Shown: positions 34,080 through 46,329, counted from the first letter of the stretch. The stretch: DNA of 64,000 bases from Eonycteris spelaea (GCA_003508835.1 PUFA01000057.1:4848501-4912500), one strand, 5' to 3'. Notes: generated from the letters alone by a model not told the origin. Numbers and translations are program-made.

Positions 34080-34575
34080 AGTGTGACTTCAACTTTCCTC
34101 CCATTAAGATGTGGAGGCTGTGTTCCCCTCCTTAGAGTGGCTGGCCTTGCGAATGCCAAGGAAGCGAGGCTATGACAGAGAGGAGGTCATAAAAAGCACT
34201 CTGGTTTCCTCCTGGTTCTTTTGGGACACTCCCCCTTGGAACCCAGCCACCATACTGGGAGCCCAAGCATCCACAGAGAGCCATAAGTGAAGAGGATTAA
34301 GGGCCCTGGCCTCCAGCCCCAGCTGAGCTCCCAGCTGACAGCCAGCACCAATTTGCCAGTCATAGTACTTCTAAACTCCCCAGATTCATCTAGGAAGTGA
34401 ATTCCCTCCCTCTGGTCAGGTTGCCCCACCTGAAAGTATTTGGAGTAGAGATGAGCCTTCCCCTCTGAACCCCACCTACGTGGCAAACTTGTGAGCAAAA
34501 TAGATTATCATTGTTCCTTTAAGCCTCAAAGTTTAGGGGGCATTTTTTAATGCAGCAATAGTATCTGGAACATGG
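34080..34575 (+). mobile_element. MLT1-type LTR (ERVL-MaLR), nearly full length
   Basis: Ordered MLT1 blocks: GTGGCTGGCCTTGCGAATGCC, GAGGTCATAAAAAGCACTCTGG, CAGCCCCAGCTGAGCTCCCAG, CTGACAGCCAGCACCAATTTGCC, CTTTAAGCCTCAAAGTTTAG, ending GCAGCAATAGTATCTGGAACA. No internal viral sequence is attached. Confidence 0.85.
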
Positions 34576-34849
34576 CTTTAACTATTCCCTGGGTCTACCT
34601 TTTATTCTGTATACCTGCTTTGCATGACCTGGCCACTCTTCATTATTCAATTACCATCTGCTTAGACCCCCGTGCAGAGCTACAGAGCTATAATTTAATT
34701 GCCTAACAAATATCTTCAACATATATAAGTCGTTACCTCCTGATATATTCCCATCTCCACCTCACCCCTAAACACCTTTCTTCATGTTTGTTTACTAACA
34801 ACATCAATTCAGTTAACTGAGCCAATAGTCCCTGAACCCAACTTCAACA

Positions 34850-35445
34850 TCAGTTTGGTGATGCTATCACTTAATTCCCTTGACATCTCTGGTTTTCTGT
34901 CCATCCCTCAGGATTCTCATATTCTCCCCTGCCCAGGTTTATGCCCTCAGTGTCTGCATCTTGAGTCGTTCCAATTATTTCTGAATCTATCTGTTGTTTC
35001 TTCCACCTATTCTCATTACTATCCTCCAGGCTATTGTCAAGGTTACTGTGCCCCTCCCTTTTATTGGCTCCTTATGCTTTAATACTGAAGTCTAAGAACA
35101 GCCTTTCATGTTCTGGTCCTAACCTACTGATCAAATCCTGTTCCCCGGTAACTAATTTGTTCTGAGTTTATGCTCACATAATATCAAACTTCATGGAGTC
35201 TCAGATATGTGCCCTGTTCTTTCATCTCTGTGTACCTATGTACATGTTCACTCTAGTTAAAATGTTTTCTTTCACATTCTTCCTCATTCTTCTTGCCCTT
35301 CTAATCTCAACTCATATGTCAACTCCTCCATGAAACCCTTTCTAACCTAGGTCCCTCTCTCTGACTACCACTGTACATGGTTCTATTGTTGAACTTCTTA
35401 CGTTTCACTGCAAACTCTTCTGTTTACATGCCTGTCTTGATTCCA
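34850..35445 (+). mobile_element. L2 LINE remnant
   Basis: Pyrimidine-rich L2 3' blocks are in order: CTTTCATGTTCTGGTCCTAAC, CTTGCCCTTCTAATCTCAAC, TCATATGTCAACTCCTCCATG, AAACCCTTTCTAACCTAGG. No open frame. Confidence 0.65.
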
Positions 35446-35448
35446 GAC

Positions 35449-35935
35449 TACTGGTTCTCAATTTGCATTCCCCAGACCAACAGCATCAGCATCTCCTAGA
35501 AACTTTTTAGAAATGTAGATTACCAAGCCCCACCTCATACTTTCTGAATCAGACACTCTAGGGCTGTGCCCAACAATATATGTTTTAACAAGTTCTCCAG
35601 GGGTGTCTGGTGTATATTAGGTTTTCAGAACCACTGTCCAGAACCAGTTTGATGAACATTAGAATCACCCAGGAAGTTTTCCGAAATCCCAGCCCAACTA
35701 AATCAGAGTCTCTGGGCATGAGATCCAGGTATCAGTATTTTTAAAGCTCCCCAACTAATTCCAAGGTAGAAAACCATTAACCTAGATCCTTTCTTCTAGA
35801 CCAGCAGCAGAAGCATCACCTTGGAACTTATCAGAAACACAGAATTGCAGACTTTACCCAGACACACTGAATCAGAATCTTCAGTTTAACAAGACTCCCA
35901 GGTGATTTGAATACTTATTAAAGTTTGACGAGCCT
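35449..35935. mobile_element. Three MER5-type hAT elements in a row
   Basis: 35449-35635 runs from CTGGTTCTCAATTTGC to TTTTCAGAACCACTG and has the AACAGCATCAGCATCTCC core. 35636-35785 is in the opposite sense and of the MER5B kind (GAACATTAGAATCACCCAGG...GTATTTTTAAAGCTCCCC). 35790-35935 returns to the first orientation (GACCAGCAGCAGAAGCATCACC...CCCAGGTGATTTGAATAC). A short L2/MIR-like end (CTTGGAACATAATAGTCACTTAATAA) follows to 35990. Confidence 0.65.
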
Positions 35936-36129
35936 ATATGTTTGAATCCCAGCAAAGAGCTTGGAACATAATAGTCACTTAATAAATTATAGAAAAAGTA
36001 TTAATAAAAATGTTTATTCTGCTTCTCATAGTTTTTAAGAATAAAATGGAAATTTATGGTAAAGTGTTTGACAGGTAGCTTTATAAATATGAGCTATTAA
36101 CATTAACTGACTATAATATAAAGAATTTG

Positions 36130-36250
36130 GTTCATTAGGCCATTCATTCCAAAATGTTCAGTGACCACCTACTATTGGCCAAGTAGGATCTTATGTCTCT
36201 GAGCTCCGTCTGAGGTGAAGTAAGAATATAGTAAGGAAAATTAGTGATTA
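36130..36250 (+). repeat. Ancient repeat fragment, unnamed
   Basis: CATTCATTCCAAAATGTTCAGTGACCACC...TACTATTGGCCAAG follows a mammal-wide pattern that recurs at 37010-37140, 38640-38790 and 39680-39850. Confidence 0.35.
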
Positions 36251-36542
36251 GAGTAAAGGGCCTAGAGTGATATGGATGTAAGACTTTTACTTACTTTGAG
36301 TTCCCCTCAATGAAGAGCCTGTGGCAAGGACTTGGGCATGGATCTATGTGTAAGGAAATCCCATGAAACACAAATGAGAGAAAGGGAAAAGGAAAACAGG
36401 GGATCCAATAAAAGAAATATCAGTGAGGAGGTGGGGCTCAATCCCACTGGGACCCTCTGGGAAATCATGTGGGACATACATCAGCTGATCCCATGGGAAT
36501 CCCCAGTGGTTGAGAGTTCCTAGGAATCCTCACCCCTACCCC

Positions 36543-36546
36543 ACCA

Positions 36547-36597
<51 letters not shown>

Positions 36598-36600
36598 TGC
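36543..36600. repeat. (CA)n microsatellite
   Basis: About 26 CA units followed by CGCATGCACAC. Confidence 0.95.
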
Positions 36601-36649
36601 ACACACTTCCAGGTTATTTCTGTGAGAAACTGAGTTACTTCATTGGAAC

Positions 36650-36835
36650 TGTGGTTCTCACACTGTGGTTTCAACACCAGTAGCAACAGCATCACATGGA
36701 AACTTGTTAGAAATGCAAATTCTCAGGTCCCATATGAGTCTTATTGAATCAAATAATGTGAGGATGGAGCCCAGTAATCTGTGTTAAGAGAAGCCTTCTA
36801 GAAGATTCTGATGCCCAGTGAAGATTGAGAGCCAT
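36650..36835. mobile_element. MER5A-type hAT element
   Basis: The full order is visible: TGTGGTTCTCACACTGTGGT, CAGCATCACATGGAAACTTG, AGAAATGCAAATTCTCAGGTCC, GAGCCCAGTAATCTGTGTT and GATTCTGATGCCCAG. Confidence 0.75.
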
Positions 36836-37009
36836 TTTATTGGAGAAAGACCTCAGGCAGAAAATAAGAGACCAGAACTTGAGGTGAGAGGCTGAGATCA
36901 TTTTGAAAAGTGTCCACTGCAATTTTAGGTGAACTCAGGTGGGCTGTGGAGGTCTGGGGTGAGATATCAATAGTCTGCATTTTTTAATTCATGTAATCTG
37001 GGTTTTTTC

Positions 37010-37310
37010 ATTTATTCGTCCGCACAAATATTTATTAAAACTTTCTTACAGTTTGTAATGTACTCTACTCTGGGTTCAGAATGTTAGTAAGAAAAAGGAC
37101 AGACAGGTTCCTGCCTTCAGGAAGCTTGTAAAACTAATGGGGAAGATAGTTGTAGATGATCTGGTCTGAGGGTCAAGACAGCTTCCCTGAAGCTTTTCAA
37201 ACTTTAATGTTCATCTGAATCACCTTGGGATGATGCTAAATTGTAGAATTGGTTTAGTTGGACTGAGGTGGTAGCTCAGGACCACAGTTCAAATCCCTAG
37301 AGGATGCTTA
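37010..37310 (+). repeat. Ancient repeat plus MER5-type fragment
   Basis: 37010-37140 (ACAAATATTTATTAAAAC...TTCCTGCCTTCAGGAAGC) is the unnamed ancient family; 37195-37310 (TTCATCTGAATCACCTTGGG...) is a diverged MER5 copy. Confidence 0.4.
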
Positions 37311-37739
37311 GATTGAAACATGAAGGATAAATAATAGGTAGCCAGGTTAAAATAGGTGAACCAGCTGTTCTGGTTTGAGGGGTTTGGGACTGGGGGGCTT
37401 CCTGGAATGTGGAACCTTAAGTGTTCAAACCAAGCTGGTTGTTCACTTGGTAAAATGGGTGGTATAAAGAGGAATAATAGTGGGCCAAATATTTATGAAG
37501 CCCTTGAGATGAGAAGAGCGTGGTATGTTGTAAGGATTAAGGAGCTAATGAGACTGGGAAGAAAAAAGTCTTAAGAGGGTTATAAGTGTGAGTACAGCAA
37601 AATTTTGATGTACAGTTACATTTTTGAGCATCCACCTGTAATGAGATTTTCCCTTGCTGCATCTCCAGATGGGTGCTTCAGGGGGGCCTCAGTATGATAG
37701 TCCTACCACATGGAGTTGTTTTCTGAGTACTTTAAATAT

Positions 37740-37885
37740 GGCTAGTACAATTGAGCAACTGAAAACTTTTAAAGTTATTTAATATTAATTTATAAATTTA
37801 AATTGCAACATGTGGCTTAATTATAAATTTAAATTGCAACATGTGGCTAGGGGCTATCATTATTGGACAGTGTAGGCACAGAGAA
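37740..37885. mobile_element. hAT-type remnant containing a 31-bp tandem duplication
   Basis: The GCAACATGTGGCTAGGGGCTATC and TTGGACAGTGTAG blocks identify a short hAT-Charlie-like element. A 28-bp word occurs identically at 37790-37817 and 37821-37848, a period of 31. Confidence 0.6.
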
Positions 37886-37899
37886 TCGATTGATTGGAG

Positions 37900-38110
37900 A
37901 TAGGCAAAAGTAGATACTAAAGACGTCCGTAGAGTAACTACATCAGGATAGAAATGATTGTTTAAAATGAAGTGGTGGAAGCAGAAAATGAAGGAAATAT
38001 TATATCTGACTAGAGAATATAACGGTATACGGTATGAAAGAAGAAAGAATTAAGGATAATTTCTAGGTATCTTGTTTGAACAACTGGATATATGGCAGGC
38101 CATGAACTGT
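37900..38110 (+). repeat. Ancient repeat, unnamed family (3' part)
   Basis: ATTAAGGATAATTTCTAGGTATCTTG followed by AACAACTGGATATATGGC matches the far end of the family noted at 29640-29870. Weakly related sequence may continue to about 38200; the 134-codon frame at 38072-38476 therefore has no support as a gene. Confidence 0.35.
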
Positions 38111-38199
38111 GGAGGATCAGGTTTGGGGACAGTCTGGACGAAAAGGAAAAATATTGAGTTCAAGTGCCTGAAAACATACCTTCAGAAGCATGATGTAGA

Positions 38200-39645
38200 G
38201 TGGGAAAGTCTCATATTCACATGGAAAGTTGAGAAAGAAAAGCAAGATGAACATCCAATGTTTCAAAATGGTCATTCCCTGACTCGAAACCTGCTACTTC
38301 AAATTAAAATACCATCTTCATACAGCTCTCACTCCTCCTTAGTAAGAGGGGACAGCATGGGTCACACTCCCCTAATTATGATGATTGGCCCAAAGGTGGG
38401 CATCCAACCCAACACAAGCTCTCAGAGCTGTTTTGGGGCTTTTAAACTTGAGACCAGAAAGACAGATGATCAGTGACTCTCAGGTCTGGAACTCTGGATA
38501 GCCATGTTTCTACCATTTAAAAAAAAAAAAAATGGCATAGGGTAATTAAGTGGGTTAGCAGAGAGAAGTAGAGGGAAAAGAAAGTAGAGGCCCTAATACA
38601 CAGTCTAAGAAGTCCAACAGTACACTTGACTTAAATAATCAACCAAATTTATGGGCATTTTCTTCTGATGAGGCGCCATGCTGGGCTTTAAGCAAGCTCT
38701 AGAAAAGGCATAGATCTTTGCCTAAAAGAACTCACTGTCTAGTTTGAGGGACAAAATGGAGAAAAGTTTAATAGCAGTAAAACTTGAGGATAATGCTATA
38801 ACAGAGAGCAGATCTGAAAGCAGAGTATGGTCTTTATATTACTTTTTATTTCATTTTCCACATCCAGCAAGTTGCCAAAACCTGTCAACTCTAGAGCAAA
38901 ATATCTGCTCAATCCATTCTTTTTATAAAACCTATAAAGTCTATAAATAGTTTTAACTGAGCATTATTACAACGAAAAATAAAACCAAACATTTTTAAAT
39001 GCCAAATTATCAAATAAGATTAATAGAAAATGCCATTAAGTATAAATAACTAACTAAGCAAGCCTAGGACAAGAATTTCTAGTTAATAAAGTTTTTCCTA
39101 CTTACATTAATCTTTATCAACTCAAGGCCTTTAAATTTTATGGTAATTAATCAAAAAGCTTAATTGAATTGACATTTTTTTAAAAGTAAGTCCCCAAGTT
39201 AAAACCCCCCAGAGTAGTGCCTGGTACACAGCAGACTCTCCAAGAAATGAGGAAAGGGCATGAGGCAAAAGGTTTTATCTTCAGATGTCTCTTATATTTT
39301 ATGTGAGATGATTTAACCTTCCAAAAGTCTTCCTTCATGTCTTATTGGCTCAAACTGGGTCAGATGTTTATTTCTGGACCAATCACCAACCAAGAGAAAT
39401 GGGGTTGCTATATTAAAGTGGACCAATCATAACTTATTCTTAGGGAAGGGCCAGCCTTCCTGGAATTCAAGGAATTGCCACTCATTACTTGAAAACGATA
39501 TCAGAATTCTATTAGCAGGGGAGAAGAGATGGCTGATGGATAGGCAAGCAGTGTCAGTTGTCACACTTTATGTCTCATTTTCCATATTTGAAGTCAAATC
39601 TTTCTGAGTCTACAAAGAATGTCTTTGAATTTTACATATAAATAC
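38200..39645. other. Mostly unassigned, with small ancient repeat pieces
   Basis: An A-run lies at 38519-38532. 38640-38790 carries the unnamed ancient repeat (GCCATGCTGGGCTTTAAGC...AACTCACTGTCTAG). 39205-39245 looks like an L2/MIR end (GTGCCTGGTACACAGCAG). Nothing else is recognised. Confidence 0.35.
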
Positions 39646-39649
39646 AATT

Positions 39650-39990
39650 ATTATTATTTGCCATTCTTAATTCACCTATTCATGTGTTCATTCATTCTCA
39701 CAAACATCTCTGAGTACTTATTAAGTGTCAGACTGCATTGAGCTGTATTAAAATCTGGGGATATAAAGAATCAGACAGTTCTTATTTTAGGAGAGATCAT
39801 AGTCTGTTGTATAGATGGAGAGTTACACAGTTATAAATACTGTGTGTTAAGTGCCTTAGTATCAGGAAGCAAAAATTGCAATTAGATGTGGGAAAAGTTA
39901 CTAAATCTCCAAATAGAAAGAATTCAACAAATGTCAGTTGACCAATGAATAACTAAATGACTAAACAAAATAAATGAATGAATATACATG
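39650..39990 (+). repeat. Ancient repeat fragment, unnamed
   Basis: CATTCATTCTCACAAACATC, GAGTACTTATTAAGTGTCAG and GGGGATATAAAGAATCAGAC are the best preserved pieces of the family in this part of the window. A loose GAAT run lies at 39950-39980. Confidence 0.4.
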
Positions 39991-40394
39991 CTCTAAGGCA
40001 GCTTAAGGTAGCCCTTTGTATTAATTTCTCTATTCTACAGGGGGAGTAAACTGTAGAGATATGTGCTCAGATCCATGTCAATACCACCTTTCTTTCTTTT
40101 AAAGATAAAAGGGAGAGTCTGATAAGGGAGCTAGAGCATTGCTTGACTAAATTAAATTCAAGCTTTGGTTACTTCAGGTGACCTAACTAGAAAAGGGTCG
40201 CCAAAGAGAAGAACTTGCTCTGTGTAGGATTTTTATTTTTAAGAAATGTTTCCTCAAACTTTATATGAGTGTAACAATAGCTCCCCAACAGTCACTTTCT
40301 AGATGATAACTATGCTATCTAATTACATAAAACTCTTCTAGAAAAATTCCATTGATGTGTCAGATTAATTCTTCCACATTTCTTACATTTAATC

Positions 40395-40860
40395 AATGTA
40401 GAAAAAGGTATTAATTAATGTAATACATATAAGACAAAACTACATAATGATCTCAATAACTGTAGAAAAAGAATTTGACAAAATTCAATACTGCTTTATG
40501 ATAAAAATGCTCAATGAACTGAAAATAGAAGGAAACTTTCGCAACTTGCTAAAGGCATCTACAAAAAACTAATAGCTAACATCATACTTAAATTGTGTTA
40601 TATTGAAAAAGACTGAATATTTTTTCCTAAGATCAAGAATAAGACAACATTTTACTGAAGTTTTTAGCCAGGAAAATGGGCAAGAAAACCAAATAAAAAG
40701 TGTTCAGATTGGGAAGAAAGAAGAAATACTATTTTATTTGCAGATGATGTGATATTGTATATAGCAAATCTTTGAGGAATTTACACACAAAAAAGAGAGA
40801 GTGAACTAAAAAATGAGTCTAGCAAAATTGCAGGATACAAGATCAGTATACAAATATCAT
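40395..40860 (+). mobile_element. Old LINE-1 (L1M), 5' half of an interrupted copy
   Basis: ORF2 reverse-transcriptase sequence on the plus strand, including the catalytic region (translation LFADDVILY, containing F-A-D-D, at about 40735-40765), is followed by the AAAATTGCAGGATACAAGAT block. It stops at 40860 where a younger LINE-1 begins; the same ORF2 resumes at 44216. Several in-frame stops show it is dead. Confidence 0.75.
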
Positions 40861-40868
40861 CTGTATTG

Positions 40869-43800
40869 TGGATTTCTGAGCAAGATGATAGAGTAGGTAA
40901 AATCTGTGCTTTCTTCCTCTCATGACCACATCAAAAACAAATAAACTATAGATCACTTATCAATGAGAACCACCTGAGGTCTAGCTAAAAAGAAGTCTTA
41001 CAATTAAGGACATAGAGAAGAAGCCACCTCAAGGCTGGCAGTAGAGTCAGAGATGTGAAATGAGCTGGTCCACAACTGTGTGTGATGATTAAAAATTAAG
41101 AGGGATATGATATCTTGGCTGTGAAGGTCTCTCCTGAGGAGTAAAGGATCCCAGCCCCACACCAGCCACTCCAGCCCAAAGTTTCAGTGTCAGGAAATTC
41201 CTTCTGTTTAAACCGGCAGATATTGTGGCTGAGTGAGACAAAAGGGTGCTGGAGTTCCAGCGGCCCCTCTTAAAGAGCCCTCTCATGGACCTACTCATTT
41301 TTGGACCCACTCACTCTGGGCTCCAGCACTAGGGCAGCAGCTTGAATGGCACCAGGGACATGCAGGGAGGAACTGAGTTGTCTGGCTTCAGAATGAGGGC
41401 TGGAGGGGCACTTTGTCCTAGAAAAAAGTACTGACAGAAGACATTGATTTTTGTTGAGCCTCTCACTCCTGGCATGGAGATGGGGGGGACCTACCATATC
41501 TGAGTCTCCACCAATCTGGCTAACACTGATCACTCCATCCTGGAGATTCCCTGAAACCCCACTTCACCCAACTCGTGAGCTCAACCAAGCCCCTTCCATT
41601 TGTATGAAAAAGCCAGGGGCTGTTTTCATACAAATGGTCTGTCATGATCATGCTGTGCACTTTCTTAAAATCTCTCATTAGTTCACAAAACCCAAACAAG
41701 CAGCATCTTGTCTGGGCATGTAGCATATCTCTTGCTGAGAAACCTCAAGCCTGGCACTAGCAACAGTCAGCCTCAGTTTGCAGTTTGGCCTCTTGAAGCA
41801 CCTGCAAGCCCAGCATAGGTGACAGAAATCTGCGGATTGTTTGGGGGCTCCTTTCAGGTGGCCTTGGGCAAGGCATAGCCTGCAGTTGAACTTGGCCTGT
41901 CACAGGGCCCTTCCCAGGAGGACCTGGAACAAGCAAACCCAGTGGCCAGCTTCACACCGAACCAAAGCATTTCCAGGGGCCACACATGAAGAAGGCACAA
42001 CAAAAGAGCAGACTGAGCAGGCACCAGAGCCCTGCTAAAATGAATCTAGCTCGATAGGGTCAACCCTTGCATAATAGCTCCTTAACTGAAGTCACTGCCC
42101 AGTCCTCACAACCAATCAGCCCAAGGGTCCATCCCCACCATTGACATGCAAACAGGAACCAAGGCTCAACTACAAAAGAAGGGCACATACAACTCATCCT
42201 AGGGACACACCTGGAGCACCTCATTCAAGTGATGAGTGAAAGTGTGCCATAAGGACCCCACAGGATACCTACTACATAAGGCCACTCTACTAATACTGGG
42301 TGACATAGCAGTTCTATCTAATACATAAAAACAAACATAGAGAGGAAGCCAAAATGGGGAGCAAAGAAATATGACCCAAATGGAAGGACAGAACAAAGCT
42401 GCAGAAAAAGAAATAAACAAAATGGAGACAACCAATATACCAGATACATATTTCCAAACACTGATTATAAGAATGTTTAATGATCTCAGTGAAAACTTTA
42501 ACAAAGAGATAGAAAACATAAAAATGAAAAGAGAAAACATAAAAAAGAACCAGTCAGAAATAAAGAATAAAATAAATAAAACCAAGAATACATTAGACGA
42601 ATTCAACAGTAGATTAGAAGAAGCTGATCAGTGATTTAGAAGGCAAGGTAACAGAAAACCACACCAAGACACATCATAATTAAAATGCCAAAAGTTAAAG
42701 GCAGTCTTAAAAGGAGCAAGAGAAAAGCAAGTAATTACCTGCAAGGGAGCGCCCATATGACTGTCAGTTGATTTCTCAACAGAAACTTTGCAGGCCAGAA
42801 GAGATTGGCATGCAATATTCAAAGTGATGAAAAGCAAGGACCTACAACAAAGAATACTCTACCCAGCAAAGCTATCATTTAGAATCAAAGGACAGATGAA
42901 GTGCTTCCCAGAACAGAAAAAGCTAAAGGAGTTTATCAACACCAAATTAATATTATAGGAAATATTGGAGGGACTTCTTTAAGAAGAGTAAGGAGAAAAA
43001 AGGTCAGAAATATGAATGATAAAATGGCAATAACTACACATCTATCAACAATTATTTTAAGTTTAAATGGATTAAATGCTTCAATTGAACAACAGTGTGG
43101 CTGAATAGATAAGAAAACAAGACCCCTATATGTGCTGCCTACCAGAAGCTCACTTCATATTGAAAAACACAAAGACTGAAAAAGATGAAAAAAGATATTT
43201 CATAAAAATGAAAATAAACAAACCAAGCTGGGGTATCAACACTTGTACCAGACAAAATGAACTTTAATACAAAGGCTATAACAAGAGATAAAGAGAGATG
43301 CAGTAATTCCACATCTGGATATTTAACCAAATAAACCCAAAACACTACTTCAAAGAGACATGTGAATCCATATGCTCATTGTAATATTATTTGCAATAGC
43401 CCAGATATGGATGAAACCTTGGTGTCCATCAGTGGATAAATGAATAAAAAGAGGTGGTACATATATACAATGAAATATTACTCAGCCATTGAAAAAATGA
43501 AATCTTTCCATCTGCAACAACATAGATGTTCCTAGACAGTACTGTGCTGAGTGGAGTAAGTCAGAGAAAGACAAATGTCATGATTTCACTTACATCTGTA
43601 ATCTAAAGAAGAAAATAAACAAACAAAATAGAAAGAAACTCATAGTTACAGAGAACATTTTGATAGTTACCAAATGTCAGGGGGATTTGGCGGGGCAGGG
43701 GCGTTGGTGAAAAGGACACACGATTAAGAGATACAAAATGGTAGTTACAGAATAGTCATGGAGATGTAAAGTACAGCATAAAGAACATAGTCAATAACAT

Positions 43801-43960
43801 TGCAGTAACTATATATTTTGTCAGATGGGCACTGGATTTATCAGGATGATCACTTTGTAAGCTGTGTAAATGTCTAATCACTATGCTGTACACCTGAAAC
43901 TAATATAATGTTGTATCCCAAATATAATTGAAAATTTTTTTAAATTATTTTTTAAAAAGA
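40869..43960 (+). mobile_element. HAL1-like, internally deleted LINE-1, 5' UTR to tail (copy B)
   Basis: The leader starts near 40869 (GAGCAAGATGATAGAGTAGG) and runs to about 42370, so the copy looks full length at the 5' end. ORF1 begins at 42371 and is open for 87 codons, a coiled-coil part with heptad-like I/L/K/N. The ORF1 middle is then missing, and the C-terminal domain follows at about 42690-42970 with stops. The ORF2 endonuclease start (about 43020-43295) joins directly to the ORF2 C-terminus (from about 43300), with no reverse transcriptase. The 3' UTR ends in an A/T-rich tail at about 43960. The ORF2 junction matches copy A (2051-4190). A weak duplication of the host target is visible at about 40853-40864 and 44204-44215. 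Confidence 0.75.
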
Positions 43961-43962
43961 TG

Positions 43963-44205
43963 AAGGAATTAAATACAAATTGGTAGTTACAAAATAGTCA
44001 CAAGGATGTAAAGTACAACATAGGGAATATAGTCAATAATATTTTAATTAGTATATACAGTGCTAGTTAGGTACTAGATTGATCAGGGGGTCGCTTCATA
44101 AATTATATGTGTCTACCACTATGCTATATGCCTGAAACTAATATAAAATAATATCTAATGTCGGCTGTAATTGAAAAACCAGAAATAATAAACCAATAAA
44201 TAAAT
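43963..44205 (+). mobile_element. Second LINE-1 3' UTR segment, in tandem
   Basis: This repeats the order of 43720-43930 (TGGTAGTTACAAAATAGTCAC, GGATGTAAAGTACAACATAG, CACTATGCTATATGCCTGAAAC) and ends in an A-rich AATAAA-containing tail. It is either a 5'-truncated insertion into the first tail or a duplicated 3' UTR. Confidence 0.7.
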
Positions 44206-44215
44206 CAGCTGTTTT

Positions 44216-46075
44216 TCTATACAATAGCAATAAACTTAAACTGAAATGATATGCTATATATACTATATTTATTATATATAATATCAAAAAGAATAAAATA
44301 GAATAAACTTAAAAGAGATGCAAAACTTATATTCTGAGAACTACAAAATGTTTAAAATGCAAAACTCAAACAAGTGGAACCATGCCCTATGTCTATGAAT
44401 TGAACTGAAAGATAATATTATTAAAATTGCATTGAACCACAAATTGATCTATAAATTCAACTCAATCTCTATCAAAATCTCTGCTGGTTTCTCTGAATAA
44501 ATTAATAAGCTGTTCTTATAATTCACATGGAAATGCAATAATAGACAAACTAAAAAAACACAGTTGAAGTACATTTATTAATTTCAAAATAATTACACTG
44601 GTACAATAATCAAAACAGTGTGGTACTGGAATGAGGATGGACATGTAGATGAATGGAATAGAATTAAGAGTTCACAAATCTATAGGAATAGAATTAAGAA
44701 TCTTAGGAGTTCATAAATCTAATGGAATAGAATTAAGAGTTCACACATCTATAGTCAATTAATTTTTGACAAGGCATCGAGCATTTAATGAGGGAAAGAA
44801 ATCTTTTCAACAAGGATAACTAGATTTCCATATGCAAAACAATAATGTTGGACTCCTACCTCATATCACATTGAAAAATCAACTCAAAATGTATCAAAGA
44901 CTTACCTAAAGAACTAAAACTATAAAAGTTTTAAAGGAAAATGTAGGTTTAAATCTTCATTACTTGGGCTTAGACAGTATTTTCTTAGATATTAACCCCA
45001 AAACACAGACAACAAAATAAAAATTGATAAACTGGATTTCATGAAAATAAAAAATATTTGTGCTTCAGAGGACACTGTGAAAAAAATGAAAAGACAACTC
45101 ACAAAGTGAGAGAAAATATTTTCAACTCATATATCTGATAAGAAATTGTATCCAGAATATATAAAGAACTTTTATAACTCAATGATAAAAACACAAATTA
45201 CTCAAACTATGGACAAAAGATATGAATAGACATTCTTCCAAAGATTTATATAACCGGCCTAAAATTATGAATGATGTCAACATCACTAGCCATTAGTAAA
45301 ATGCAAAATAAACACAATCAATTGCAAATTAATGCAAAACCACAATGAGATACCACATCACAGCCATTTGGATAGCTACAATAAAAAAAAAGGCAGGTAA
45401 TAACAAGTGTTAAAAATGAAAAAATTAGAACCATCATACACTGCTAGAAAGAATGTATACTGGTGCAATTGTTGTGGAAAATAGTCGAGTATTTCCTCAA
45501 AAGATTAAAGAAAGTTATTGCGTATGACTCAGCAGTTCTACAGCTTGCTGGGTATATATCCAAGAGAAATGAAAACATACATTCACACAAAAATTATGCA
45601 CACAAATATTCATATCAACAGTGCTGATAATAGCCAAAATGAAATGTCCACAACTGATAAATGCATAAGTAAAATGTTGCATATTCATTCAATGAAATAT
45701 TATTTGGCAATAAAAAGATATGAAGTAGTGATACATAGTACAACACACAATGAATCTTGAAAATATAATGCTAAGTGGAAAAAAAAAAACCAGATACAAA
45801 AGGCCACATATTGCATTGTTCAATTTACATAAAGCAGAATAGACAAATTTACAGAAACAAAGCAGATCTGTGATTGACTAGGGATGGGGGTGTTTTGGAG
45901 GGAAATGGGGAATAACTTCTAATGAGTAGTTTTTTTTAGAGCAATGAAAATGTTCTGGAATTAGACAGTGGTGATGTTTGCACAAATTGTGAATATACTA
46001 GAAATCCTTAAATTTACTCTTTAAATGAGTGAAATGTATGGTATGTAAATTACATTTCAATAAAGCTATTATTTG
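44216..46075 (+). mobile_element. Old LINE-1 (L1M), 3' half of an interrupted copy
   Basis: The sequence continues ORF2 from where it was cut at 40860 (CTATACAATAGCAATAAAC is the expected next block), then runs through the ORF2 C-terminal half and an L1M-type 3' UTR (AATGAAAATGTTCTGGAATTAG, GTGAATATACTAGAAATCC, TACATTTCAATAAAGC). The frame at 45518-45760 (80 codons) is a remnant of ORF2, not a gene. Confidence 0.8.
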
Positions 46076-46329
46076 TTTTTTAATAAAAGACAAGCCTTTC
46101 TGTTTCCTGTATTCCATAGAGATTTTGTTGACCAAAACACATTAAAAGCTATAGAGATAAAATCAATGTTATGAGGTAGTTACCATGGTTTGGATGTTGG
46201 GGTCTTTTTCTTTCACAGCCTAAAGTCACCATTTAAGAAAAGCTGAGACAGAGAAATGTTTGTTGCAGTTTTTCAATAGCAAGAATTGATATGAGCCTGT
46301 AAGTGCAACTTCAACCCTGACATGGAAGT

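Noticed and set aside
42371..42634. Host gene with coiled coil
   Set aside because: The frame is the start of LINE-1 ORF1 within the nested HAL1-like copy.
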